NCBI GenBank assembly: GCA_046484045.1
Contig: JAWOBZ010000035.1
Coordinates: forward strand, 1 to 19,846
Source: CAZHUM01 sp046484045
Lineage (GTDB): Archaea; Thermoplasmatota; Thermoplasmata; Halarchaeoplasmatales; Halarchaeoplasmataceae
Direction of reading: 5' to 3'
Length of the DNA: 19,846 nucleotides
In this document: piece by piece, positions 1-7,327 of the stretch
Position numbering within the stretch: the first letter of the stretch is position 1
Layout: each line of letters begins with the position of its first letter
Program-made: the position numbers and the translations under genes
Notes under the pieces: model-generated
The model's input: the letters and a program-made list of their open reading frames with translations, nothing else
Databases searched by the model: none
What the model was told of the DNA's origin: nothing

Positions 1-140
1 CTTACCTCGGTCCTTATATCAGAACGTAATTGTTGGTCTGCCAAGGTACTCGAAACCGCAGCGATAATAAAGATCACCACAGCAAGAACAATGAAGGCGT
101 TAACCGTCCTTAGTGCGAAATACTTCCAGGATGCAGCCAT
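1..140 (-). CDS. ABC transporter permease, dipeptide/oligopeptide (DppB/OppB) type, 5' part only
   Basis: Only the first 46 codons are in the window; the gene continues beyond position 1. The product begins MAASWKYFALRTVNAF, followed by a strongly hydrophobic helix (about residues 14-30, IVLAVVIFIIAAV) and then a polar stretch (ADQQLRSDIRTEV). This layout, with a short basic N-terminus, first transmembrane helix and then an external loop, is that of the first permease subunit of peptide-type ABC importers. The identification rests mainly on position: the gene lies 109 bp downstream of, and on the same strand as, a peptide-type substrate-binding protein. No strong Shine-Dalgarno sequence precedes the ATG at 140, and a T-rich terminator-like tract lies between the two genes, so it may have its own promoter. 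A weak TATA-like element is seen around 170-178 on the minus strand. Another membrane protein cannot be excluded from so short a fragment. Confidence 0.6.
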   Translation of the reverse strand, partial: MAASWKYFALRTVNAFIVLAVVIFIIAAVSSTLADQQLRSDIRTEV

Positions 141-205
141 CTTATCAGGTCAAACAAAACTTAATATCGTATTAAAATGTTTTGCTATTAATCACATTTG
201 GGTAG

Positions 206-240
206 GGGTAAATAAAAAATAGAAAAGAAAAAAAGGGTTT
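206..240 (-). terminator. T-rich archaeal transcription terminator after the substrate-binding protein gene
   Basis: Read on the minus strand, the stretch right after the stop codon at 250-252 contains several T runs (a run of seven T, then a run of four and a run of six, separated by single C or A). Archaeal RNA polymerase terminates at such oligo-T tracts without needing a hairpin. It may give partial termination, leaving more binding protein than permease transcript. This is inferred from composition only. Confidence 0.5.
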
Positions 241-249
241 TGTGGTTTT

Positions 250-3195
250 TTAATCTCTCTTTTTCCGGTATATCAGAACCGCAGCAACTGCAGCAACGCC
301 CAATAGTGCAAATGTGAATCCTGGTGTATCGTCATCGGCCTTTTCAGCCTCGACGGATACGGTGGTTGTTTGATCACCTATCTGCACAGTGTAATCTCCA
401 CTGTCTTCGAATGTATGTTCATACTCTATGTCCTCTGATTCGTTTGCACCGATATCCATTGTGGTCTCTACTGAACCGTCTATCAATATTGATACACTGC
501 GCGTTTCTTCATCTTCGTTGGTCACTGTAGCGGTTATTACTACGTCTAATGGTTCTTTGCCACTTGAAGGCTCAACGTTCAAATCGGTCACCGTGATTCC
601 TGGTTCAGGTTCTACTCCACCTTCTTCTTGGATGAAAACTGCTCTATCCCAGGAACTTTCAACAACCTGGCCGGGTATTGCACCGGATACGATTATGGTG
701 TAGCTACCCGCTTCTAGGTCATCTGTGGATATTTCGAATACGAATTCTCCACCGCTTAGTTCTGCGTCTCCTTCGTCCGCGAGGTTACCGTCGCGGTCTT
801 CCAGTATCCATCCGACTTCGGCGTTGTCTCCTGCTTGAGGAATACGTCTTATGCTCTCAGGATACGTTTCCAAGATTCGTCCTCCGGCTGATGCGGATAT
901 GGTATCTCCTTTGTCCACCAGTCTTTGGGAGTCGATACTAACCATCTCTAATCTTCTGACAAGCAGTTTATCCTCCCAATAGTCGTCTGGGAATGGATAA
1001 CCATCATCGACGTTAAATCTATCGAGCTTCATTACCATATCGTCCGGATCCTCTTCGGTTATCATGAACGGTCCGTTACCGATATTGATGTGACCGTAAT
1101 CGCTGACGAAGCTGCCGATTGCATCAACTTCATCGGAGTAATCATCAGCGCTTTCGTAGCCGAAGGGCAAACCGCGATCTGCCAGTAGTTGATACGGTAC
1201 GAAATCCCCGTTTACCATCTCTTCCAAAGTATCCACGAAATCGTTGGATTGGGATGTACTCAGCCAGTGTATCCAATTGTCTGCTTGACCTGAAGACCAA
1301 TCGTATGAACCCTCTGACGTCACCGCGTAATCAGAATCAAGGACACACTGTTGTGCCGATTCTATGACCTGCCAAGGCTCCATTGGAGAAATTGAATAGT
1401 AGTTTGCGATCATGGATTCGATTGGGAAAGAGTAGTCACCATAGATGGTGAATTCATCCTCTGCTCCGTTCCACTGGATACCTTTGACGTTCTCCAACCA
1501 AGGTCTTGTGACTGATGCCATCTCGGAGATATAGAAATCCGGTTCATCTGCAGTTTCATAGCACGCTCTCCATATGAATCCAAGCCAATGTGCGATATCT
1601 CTGTTGCTCATCTCGTGTCCGCTGTGCCATTTTTGGGTGGTTTCATTGAAATTCCAATCGTAAGTAGCAGCGGTCGCGGACGTTACTCCGTCACCGACTT
1701 CTTCCCATTCGTTGGTTGCAGGATTATAGAGCACTGCATCACTAGGCACGTCGTGTTCTCCTACCATATCTCCGGCTCCATCAGTTAATACATCGGTCTC
1801 TGCACGGAAGTCGATGGGTTCGCCCTTGCTCGGGTGATAAAATACTGAGTAGTCGTGGGTCAATCTCTTCTGCTGTTGACCATAAACATCGCTTGAACCG
1901 CCGATCCGATTCCAGTTGTCCATGTAAAGGGCACCTTCAGAAGAATACTGGCCTCCTGTGAATGTTCCGTCACTGGTCATCATGGTCCTTATGGTGAAAA
2001 CATCAGAATATCCAGTCACCGCGTCAGTTGCGAATGCACCGACTTTATCGATATTATACGGATAGAAGTCGAGCGAATCCATGATGAACACCCTGACGCT
2101 CTCCATCATCCCTATCTCTGCGACCTCTGCGTTAAGCTCCCAGTATTCCTCTTCGTTTGCAACATCCATAGTGGATAATTGCGTACCTTTCTCATCCAGC
2201 TGGGCGGGTCTGTCTATTAATTCTCCCATCTCGAGAGATTCTTCCTCGTACTGCCATAGGCCACCGATCTGCGAGCCGGGCATGTATGCATAGAAGGGGG
2301 AGTACATCTGGGGCATTGACCAATATTGGTACTTAGCAGCGGTTGAAGCCAACCATCCACCGGTATAGAAGTGGAACTGCATGTCAGCAGGGTTCGAATA
2401 GAACGCCACAGCGATAGCCTGCCTTCTATCCCAATAGTTCTTGTGGACTTTGATCCCTTCGTCTTCAAGCAGGTCACTGAAATAATCGCCGATGAGTCTT
2501 CTTTCGTCCTCTGTTCTGATCAACCCTTCTATCTCGACGTCCTCCCAGTCACCGCCTGGTGGTTGGTACTGCCAGTAGTCGCCTTCTTTACGTAGCGCTC
2601 CGGTTTCTAGGTTCTCTTCCCAGTACTCCATTGCTTCCTGGATCATATCTGAAGCTTTTTGCTGATCTCCAGTCAACGTAAGGCCCATGTCTTCTACTTC
2701 CGGTCTTATGTACTGGTTGTAACCTGGGTCGTTGGGTCCAATCGGTGTGTACCTTGCCATACCGTAACCGCCGTACATATCTTCAATGATAAGCTGACGG
2801 TCTATCAACCACTGTACAGCTCTTCTGATCTGGGTTTCACCGAAGGGGTTGAATTCGTATGTTCCACCGACTTCAGCAACAGGTTCATCCAAATCCCTGT
2901 CGAAGTATGGATTGAAGTACAAGTTGTTGTAAGAACCAACTGACCTCGCTGTACCCAAGTTCTCTTTCCAGTCGTCCGATATCCCTTCATACGTTGATCC
3001 GGGAACCGTCTGGATGAACATATCAAGTTCTCCGATAGCAGTGTCGCCAATTCCGACACTTTGAGAGGTTCTGACCTCTAAAACTATCTCCTGGACATAT
3101 TCATCCTGAGCTCTAGCCTGGCCCGTAATAGCAGCGAACGAACCTAAAACGAAAACTGCCACTATTAATAGGCTGATTATCTTTTTCCAATTCAT
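250..3195 (-). CDS. Peptide-type ABC transporter substrate-binding protein (SBP_bac_5-like) with PGF-CTERM surface anchor
   Basis: Extracellular solute-binding protein of a peptide/oligopeptide-type ABC importer, 981 residues. The ATG at 3195 is chosen because AGAGGT (3202-3207) sits six bases upstream, and because it gives a clean Sec signal peptide (basic MNWKK, hydrophobic core, likely cleavage after ARA near residue 29). An in-frame upstream start would put 19 polar residues before it. The mature part has SBP_bac_5 features, such as the segment FNPFGETQIRRAVQWLIDRQ typical of peptide-binding proteins. At 981 residues it is far longer than the usual 500-600, with extended loops in the middle. 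From about residue 866 there is a CARDB/PKD-like beta domain, then an acidic linker (EKADDD) and a PGF-CTERM tail: PGF at 958-960, a hydrophobic helix and a basic end (RKKRD). In the known family this tail is processed by archaeosortase A. No lipobox is seen. The true ligand cannot be read from sequence. Confidence 0.85.
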   Translation of the reverse strand: MNWKKIISLLIVAVFVLGSFAAITGQARAQDEYVQEIVLEVRTSQSVGIGDTAIGELDMFIQTVPGSTYEGISDDWKENLGTARSVGSYNNLYFNPYFDRDLDEPVAEVGGTYEFNPFGETQIRRAVQWLIDRQLIIEDMYGGYGMARYTPIGPNDPGYNQYIRPEVEDMGLTLTGDQQKASDMIQEAMEYWEENLETGALRKEGDYWQYQPPGGDWEDVEIEGLIRTEDERRLIGDYFSDLLEDEGIKVHKNYWDRRQAIAVAFYSNPADMQFHFYTGGWLASTAAKYQYWSMPQMYSPFYAYMPGSQIGGLWQYEEESLEMGELIDRPAQLDEKGTQLSTMDVANEEEYWELNAEVAEIGMMESVRVFIMDSLDFYPYNIDKVGAFATDAVTGYSDVFTIRTMMTSDGTFTGGQYSSEGALYMDNWNRIGGSSDVYGQQQKRLTHDYSVFYHPSKGEPIDFRAETDVLTDGAGDMVGEHDVPSDAVLYNPATNEWEEVGDGVTSATAATYDWNFNETTQKWHSGHEMSNRDIAHWLGFIWRACYETADEPDFYISEMASVTRPWLENVKGIQWNGAEDEFTIYGDYSFPIESMIANYYSISPMEPWQVIESAQQCVLDSDYAVTSEGSYDWSSGQADNWIHWLSTSQSNDFVDTLEEMVNGDFVPYQLLADRGLPFGYESADDYSDEVDAIGSFVSDYGHINIGNGPFMITEEDPDDMVMKLDRFNVDDGYPFPDDYWEDKLLVRRLEMVSIDSQRLVDKGDTISASAGGRILETYPESIRRIPQAGDNAEVGWILEDRDGNLADEGDAELSGGEFVFEISTDDLEAGSYTIIVSGAIPGQVVESSWDRAVFIQEEGGVEPEPGITVTDLNVEPSSGKEPLDVVITATVTNEDEETRSVSILIDGSVETTMDIGANESEDIEYEHTFEDSGDYTVQIGDQTTTVSVEAEKADDDTPGFTFALLGVAAVAAVLIYRKKRD

Positions 3196-3233
3196 GTTTC
3201 TACCTCTACAAATCCTTGATATCATCAAAGGGT

Positions 3234-3261
3234 ATTTAAATTTTGTCCCCACCTTTATATA
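3234..3261 (-). promoter_or_regulatory. Candidate TATA boxes for the substrate-binding protein gene
   Basis: Two archaeal TATA-like elements lie upstream of the ATG at 3195 on the minus strand: TATATAAA (3254-3261) and TTTAAATA (about 3234-3241). With the usual spacing of about 25 bases they would start transcripts near 3231 or 3212. Both leave room for the AGAGGT ribosome binding site. Confidence 0.5.
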
Positions 3262-3480
3262 GGCAGTCGATTATTTTTGGAGATGCACAGTTAAATTTCA
3301 ATGTCAATTTTCTTCAAACCAGAAGAACTTTTCATCTTTTTTAGGCTTACATTTATATTATGTTAGTGTAAATATCATGAAATATTGTTGTCATACGGAC
3401 CGTGCGATTTCAAAAAGATTAAATAAACCGTGCAGTAGTTAAAAACTAACTGAATAAATTAATATGATATAAAGAAAATA
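3262..3480. other. Divergent intergenic region, AT-rich, no gene seen
   Basis: Between the divergent genes starting at 3195 (minus) and 3493 (plus) I find no coding frame with a plausible start and no tRNA. There are TATA-like stretches for the plus-strand gene (TTAAATAAA near 3419 and AATAAATTAA near 3453) and a small inverted repeat, TAGTT-aaa-AACTA, near 3436-3448. These could be promoter and operator elements, but nothing here is strong. Confidence 0.3.
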
Positions 3481-3492
3481 AGAGGAAAAAAT

Positions 3493-4134
3493 ATGGACGT
3501 CATATCGATAATTTTATACGTGTGCTATTATGTGTGCATCCCTGTTGTTATCATATTTTTAACGTGGCGGCTTTACATAGAGAAGAAATATGGTGACTTT
3601 TTCAAATCCAAATATTACCAAACCAAGGCGAAGGAAGAACTCTATCAGGTCAGTGAGGAGAGACTTCAGAAGATAAAAGTTATCCTCGTTACGGTGTTTC
3701 TTGTCCTGTTACCCATGTGGGGTTTGGTTGCATCCGAGATAACCCATCAGGAAATGTATTACGAACTCGTTTTCATCGAGGACACATACACACATAGAAA
3801 TCCGGTTCTGGATTCCCTTGGTCCATCCTTCAACACGGACGAGATAATCAAAGAGATGAAGTATAATCCAGATGCGTGGCACCCAGATTTATTTGAAGAA
3901 ATCGTCGACCTCGACCAGCTGACAAAATACCCCGGAAGGATGGCGGTATATATTTTGGTAGAGGATCGATATATAATAACATATACATTTTTAGCACCGG
4001 TACCGATAGTAAAGGGTTACGGTTTCCAGATAAACGAAGTCGATGGAGAGGATGTCATGATCGCTCAAAACGAAGGGACGTATATCTTTCCGATGGAACC
4101 CTCTCCAACAGGTAGATTGGGAGATGTTGCATAA
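3493..4134 (+). CDS. Uncharacterised two-helix membrane protein
   Basis: 213 residues, function not recognised. The start is supported by AGAGGA at 3481-3486, six bases before the ATG. The first helix spans roughly residues 4-25 (IILYVCYYVCIPVVIIFLTW). A basic, Lys-rich segment (26-60, probably cytoplasmic) follows, then a second helix at about 62-82 (IKVILVTVFLVLLPMWGLV). The remaining 130 residues are soluble, with no cysteines, many acidic residues and a beta-rich end (YILVEDRYIITYTFLAPVP). Given the positive charge between the helices, both the N-terminus and the large C-terminal part should lie outside the cell. The gene is single, flanked by the divergent transporter operon and by trmJ 89 bp downstream. 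No catalytic motif, repeat or sorting tail is visible. Confidence 0.75.
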   Translation: MDVISIILYVCYYVCIPVVIIFLTWRLYIEKKYGDFFKSKYYQTKAKEELYQVSEERLQKIKVILVTVFLVLLPMWGLVASEITHQEMYYELVFIEDTYTHRNPVLDSLGPSFNTDEIIKEMKYNPDAWHPDLFEEIVDLDQLTKYPGRMAVYILVEDRYIITYTFLAPVPIVKGYGFQINEVDGEDVMIAQNEGTYIFPMEPSPTGRLGDVA

Positions 4135-4178
4135 TACCGGCATACAAATATATTGATTGTTTGATTCAGGAGATAAAT

Positions 4179-4189
4179 CTTATAAATAA
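4179..4189 (+). promoter_or_regulatory. TATA box of trmJ
   Basis: CTTATAAATAA is a good archaeal TATA box. Transcription would begin near 4208-4212, giving a leader of about 12-16 bases before the ATG at 4224. That leader has no convincing ribosome binding site. Confidence 0.6.
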
Positions 4190-4223
4190 TCTGAATATTA
4201 TCATGGGTGTAAGATGAGAGATC

Positions 4224-4925
4224 ATGCCAGAAATCGACATCGTTCTCGTGGAGCCTAAAACGCCTGGCAACGTAGGTGCCGTAGCTAGGCTGATAAAAAA
4301 TTTTGGATTAAAGGATCTTGTTTTAATCAATCCCGTAACGATCGATGGGGACGCTATGATCAGAGCCATGCACGCGAAAGACGTACTGGAGAACGCAGAT
4401 ATAAAGGATGATCTGAAAGCAGCCGTATCCCGATATGATATGGTCGTGGGTACGTCCGGAGTTGACACCGATAAAGAAAAACGATTCTTGCGGCAGGCGG
4501 ATGCCCCCGAGAGATTCGCTGAAGATGTAATGGAATACCAAGGCAAAATAGCTCTACTGTTCGGCAGGGAGGATATCGGTCTTCTAAACGATGAAATATC
4601 CCTCTGCGACAGATTCGTCAGGATCCCGACCTCGGAGGGATATCCGATAATGAACCTTTCACATGCAGTTGGGATCGTTCTGTATGAACTCTTCAAGAAC
4701 GGGGTGGAAACATCATCTCATGGAGAGCAAATCGATGAAAGTGATAGGGAAAGACTCATGGACACATTCGAAGAAATTATGGACGTGGTGGACTATCCAG
4801 AACACAAGAAAAGGAGGACGTTGATCATGTTCAGGAGGATACTGGGTAAAGCGAACACTACATCGTGGGAGTATCACAGACTGATGGGTGTGTTCAGATA
4901 TATAAGCGATAAACTTGGAAAATGA
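4224..4925 (+). CDS. trmJ: tRNA (cytidine/uridine-2'-O-)-methyltransferase TrmJ, SPOUT family
   Basis: Methylates the 2'-hydroxyl of the nucleotide at position 32 of the tRNA anticodon loop using S-adenosylmethionine; archaeal members act on C32. The 233-residue product shows the three SpoU/TrmH-type SPOUT motifs in order: PGNVGAVAR with N16 and R22 (motif 1), LLFGREDIGL around 111-120 (motif 2), and IPTSEGYPIMNLSHAV at 134-149 (motif 3, the trefoil-knot SAM-binding loop with N144). Length and motif spacing fit the TrmJ branch, which has an N-terminal SPOUT domain and a C-terminal helical extension (about 165-233) that helps dimerise and bind tRNA. The enzyme acts as a cytoplasmic dimer. It stands alone under its own TATA box and converges with scpB, the two stop codons being only 6 bp apart. 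No missing residues or truncation are seen. Confidence 0.92.
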   Translation: MPEIDIVLVEPKTPGNVGAVARLIKNFGLKDLVLINPVTIDGDAMIRAMHAKDVLENADIKDDLKAAVSRYDMVVGTSGVDTDKEKRFLRQADAPERFAEDVMEYQGKIALLFGREDIGLLNDEISLCDRFVRIPTSEGYPIMNLSHAVGIVLYELFKNGVETSSHGEQIDESDRERLMDTFEEIMDVVDYPEHKKRRTLIMFRRILGKANTTSWEYHRLMGVFRYISDKLGK

Positions 4926-4931
4926 TTTTAC

Positions 4932-5486
4932 TCAATCGTCACGACCCAATTTCTCAGATATTATCTTCTTTAACTCGTTCCTATCTTTCGCTGCAAGGCC
5001 GAAATACTCCTGGAATTTTGGACTGGTTCTCAACGAATACGTCCTTCCGTCTCTTTCGACGATTATCAGATTTTTCTTCTTGAGATGTTCAATATGGTCG
5101 TAAACTTTACTGCCGATCTTCTTCTTCAGATCGCTCTGTCTTATCGGCTGATAGTAGGCGATTAGGGCAGCGGTCTTTAAAATCTCCTCGTCGAGTTCAG
5201 GCTCCATGATCTCTATACCGTATTGATTGTACTCCGGCTTGAGCTGCATGGAGTACCGTCTGCCGATCTTCTTTATCTCGATGGAAGTTTTCCTGTTTTG
5301 ATACATCCTTTTCAACCTTTTTATCCCCTTTCGTAGCTGTGTACGTTCGATGCCAACTGCTTCTTCTATATCTGGCACGGTCAAGGGCCTACCTGCGGAG
5401 AAGAGAACCGCTTCCAATATCGGTTCTAACTCTTCATCATCCTCATCTCCCGTATCTTCTCTCTGGTCAGATTCATTTTCCTCCAT
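4932..5486 (-). CDS. scpB: Segregation and condensation protein B (ScpB), kleisin-associated winged-helix protein
   Basis: ScpB dimers bind the kleisin ScpA and, with SMC, form the condensin-like complex that compacts and segregates chromosomes in the cytoplasm. The 184-residue product starts with a very acidic stretch (residues 1-22), then EPILEAVLFSAGRPLTVPDIEEAVG, the typical first winged-helix opening of ScpB. A second winged helix begins near EEILKTAALIAYYQPI, ending in the hallmark IGSKVYDHIEHLKKKNLI region. I chose the ATG at 5486 because GGTGG (5495-5499) lies about nine bases upstream; the longer frame would need a TTG at 5504. The gene diverges from pheT. Its usual partner scpA is not next to it, unlike in many archaea and bacteria, so it must be elsewhere or outside the window. 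Confidence 0.9.
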   Translation of the reverse strand: MEENESDQREDTGDEDDEELEPILEAVLFSAGRPLTVPDIEEAVGIERTQLRKGIKRLKRMYQNRKTSIEIKKIGRRYSMQLKPEYNQYGIEIMEPELDEEILKTAALIAYYQPIRQSDLKKKIGSKVYDHIEHLKKKNLIIVERDGRTYSLRTSPKFQEYFGLAAKDRNELKKIISEKLGRDD

Positions 5487-5513
5487 ATTTGATCCACCCA
5501 ACAATAAATATTC

Positions 5514-5527
5514 AATATATATTAAAC
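5514..5527 (-). promoter_or_regulatory. TATA-like promoter element of scpB
   Basis: On the minus strand, TTTAATATATATTG lies about 34 bases before the scpB ATG at 5486. It would start transcription near 5494-5498, just at the GGTGG ribosome binding site, so the leader would be very short. Confidence 0.4.
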
Positions 5528-5555
5528 TACCGCAGTGGATACATGGGACCCATTA

Positions 5556-5583
5556 TTCTATAAAACCAAAAAGACATATATGA
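5556..5583 (+). promoter_or_regulatory. Candidate TATA boxes of pheT
   Basis: TTCTATAAAA (around 5557-5566) and ACATATATG (around 5573-5581) are TATA-like. The first predicts a transcript start near 5587. The second predicts one at about 5603, which would make pheT leaderless from the ATG at 5604. There is no Shine-Dalgarno sequence before 5604, in keeping with either a leaderless or a near-leaderless mRNA. Confidence 0.4.
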
Positions 5584-5603
5584 TTAATCAACTAACAAAT
5601 TTC

Positions 5604-7262
5604 ATGCCCGTTATCTCTGTGGACCCTGAAGAACTGAAGAAATTATCGGATTCAGACGATTTCGAGTTGATAAAGAACTTGCCCAAGCTGGGGATCGAGA
5701 TCGACGAGATCGGAGATGATGAATGGAGTCTTGAGGTGTTCCCCGATAGATGTGACATGCTTTCCGTGGAAGGCATATCGAGAGCGGTAAAGGGATTCTT
5801 GGGAAAGGATACGGGTCTGATCAAATACGACACGAAAAGATCGGATATCGAGACCAGCGTCGAACTAAGCGTTCAAGATGTGAGGCCGTACATAGTCACT
5901 GCAGTTATCAAAGAAGTAGAACTGAACGACAGACTGCTAAAATCTTTGATGAATATACAAGAAAAACTGCACCTAACGCTGGGTAGGAATAGGGCAAAGG
6001 TCGCTATAGGCGTCCACGACCTTTCCAAAGTAAAACCCCCCTTCGTTTACAAGGCGGTCAAACCAGAAGATATAAGTTTCGTACCTCTTCAAAAAAATCA
6101 CGAGATGACATTACGGGATATTTTAGACAAGCATGAAAAAGGTCAAAAATTCGCATATATTTTGGAGGATAAAGAGAAATATCCGATAATATTGGACAGC
6201 GAAGACAACGTACTATCTTTCCCACCGATAATCAACGGAGTGCTCACTCAGGTGACTCCAGAGGCAGAGGAGTTGTTCATCGATATGACGGGAACTGATC
6301 TACGGGCGCTGGAGTACTCACTCAATATCTTGTGCACGCTTTTCGCCGATAGAAATGCCGAAATATTTTCCACGAAAGTGATGTATGGTGAGAGTCAAGA
6401 GATATATCCACGTATTGAAAACGAAAAGATGGATATAGATCCCAAAGAGGTTAGAAAACAATTGGGGGTCAAGATAGATCGCGAAGAGATCACTGATGTA
6501 CTGGGAAGGATGAGGTACGGGATAGAGGACGATCAGGGTGAAGAAACCGAGAAAATAGCGGTGGTCGTACCCGCCTACAGACACGATATACTGCACCCAT
6601 GGGACGTAATAGAGGATATAGCCATAGGATACGATTTCGATAACTTCAACGGCGAGATGCCCAACGAAGTTACTATCGGTAAGGAATTGTCTATCAGGGA
6701 GTTGGAATCTACGCTCTCAGAGATGATGATAGGATACGGGTTCCAAGAAGTGATGAATTATCCGTTAGGTAACGAGAAAAGGGAATACACTATGATGAGA
6801 AATGAGGTGCAGGACGATGTTTACACGCTGGAGAATCCGGTCACCCAAGAAGAAACATGTCTTAGGGTATCTCTATTACCTTCCCTCATGAATAACCTTC
6901 ACAGGAGCAGGAATAAACCGCTCCCACAGAAGCTTTTCGAGATAGGTGATGTCGTCAACGATGGTGAACAGAGAACATATTTCAGCGGTGTAATAATCCA
7001 TTCTGAAGCGGGTTTCTCGGAGATTAAATCCCATATCGCGGGGATGATGAAAAATGTGGGAGTAGAACACACGATCGAGGAAAATAATGATGAGAGATTC
7101 ATTCGTGGACGCTGCGCTACTATCAAGATGGGGGACGACGAAATTGGTTTATTCGGTGAGATTCACCCCGAACTTCTCTCTAATTTCGAGCTGGAAAATC
7201 CCGTGACCGCCTTCGAGATCGTCGACCTTACTAGGTTTTCTAGGGAGGAAAGCAACCTCTGA
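5604..7262 (+). CDS. pheT: Phenylalanine--tRNA ligase beta subunit, archaeal/eukaryotic type
   Basis: Beta subunit of the cytoplasmic alpha2beta2 PheRS, which charges tRNA-Phe. The alpha subunit holds the active site; beta binds tRNA and edits mischarged Tyr. The 552-residue length fits the archaeal form, which lacks the bacterial N-terminal tRNA-binding and C-terminal anticodon domains. Starting at ATG 5604 gives MPVISVDPEELKKL, the usual archaeal N-terminus. Upstream in-frame ATGs at 5535 and 5580 would add residues not expected in the family. The B3/B4 editing region covers about 80-260. The B5 domain (about 267-347) ends RHDILHPWDVIEDIAIGYDF, matching the conserved DI-D-IED-YGYD pattern. 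The inactive synthetase-like core follows, with ENPVTQEETCLRVSLLPSL resembling class II motif 3. pheS is not adjacent. The gene converges on the giant surface-protein gene. Confidence 0.95.
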   Translation: MPVISVDPEELKKLSDSDDFELIKNLPKLGIEIDEIGDDEWSLEVFPDRCDMLSVEGISRAVKGFLGKDTGLIKYDTKRSDIETSVELSVQDVRPYIVTAVIKEVELNDRLLKSLMNIQEKLHLTLGRNRAKVAIGVHDLSKVKPPFVYKAVKPEDISFVPLQKNHEMTLRDILDKHEKGQKFAYILEDKEKYPIILDSEDNVLSFPPIINGVLTQVTPEAEELFIDMTGTDLRALEYSLNILCTLFADRNAEIFSTKVMYGESQEIYPRIENEKMDIDPKEVRKQLGVKIDREEITDVLGRMRYGIEDDQGEETEKIAVVVPAYRHDILHPWDVIEDIAIGYDFDNFNGEMPNEVTIGKELSIRELESTLSEMMIGYGFQEVMNYPLGNEKREYTMMRNEVQDDVYTLENPVTQEETCLRVSLLPSLMNNLHRSRNKPLPQKLFEIGDVVNDGEQRTYFSGVIIHSEAGFSEIKSHIAGMMKNVGVEHTIEENNDERFIRGRCATIKMGDDEIGLFGEIHPELLSNFELENPVTAFEIVDLTRFSREESNL

Positions 7263-7280
7263 CATAAGTGTGGTATCAAG

Positions 7281-7306
7281 GAAAAAAATAGAAAGAAAAT
7301 AAAAAG
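7281..7306 (-). terminator. T-rich terminator of the giant surface-protein gene
   Basis: Read on the minus strand, just after the stop codon at 7328-7330, there are T runs of five, four, three and seven separated by A, C and G. This is the expected form of an archaeal terminator. On the plus strand, the weaker GGTTTTTACT (7311-7320) could serve pheT. The two convergent genes are 65 bp apart. Confidence 0.5.
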
Positions 7307-7327
7307 GAATGGTTTTTACTAATATAT

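Noticed and set aside
3262..3480. A tRNA or other RNA gene in the largest intergenic gap
   Set aside because: No cloverleaf, no GC-rich block and no C/D-box pair could be found by eye in this AT-rich region.
4203..4217. Four-codon upstream reading frame (ATG GGT GTA AGA TGA) before trmJ
   Set aside because: The TATA box at 4179-4189 puts the transcript start near 4208-4212, so this ATG is probably not transcribed.
4166..4696. Open frame of 176 codons on the minus strand across trmJ
   Set aside because: Fully antisense to trmJ, whose three SPOUT motifs are clear. The antisense product is Ser-rich and has no start signal.
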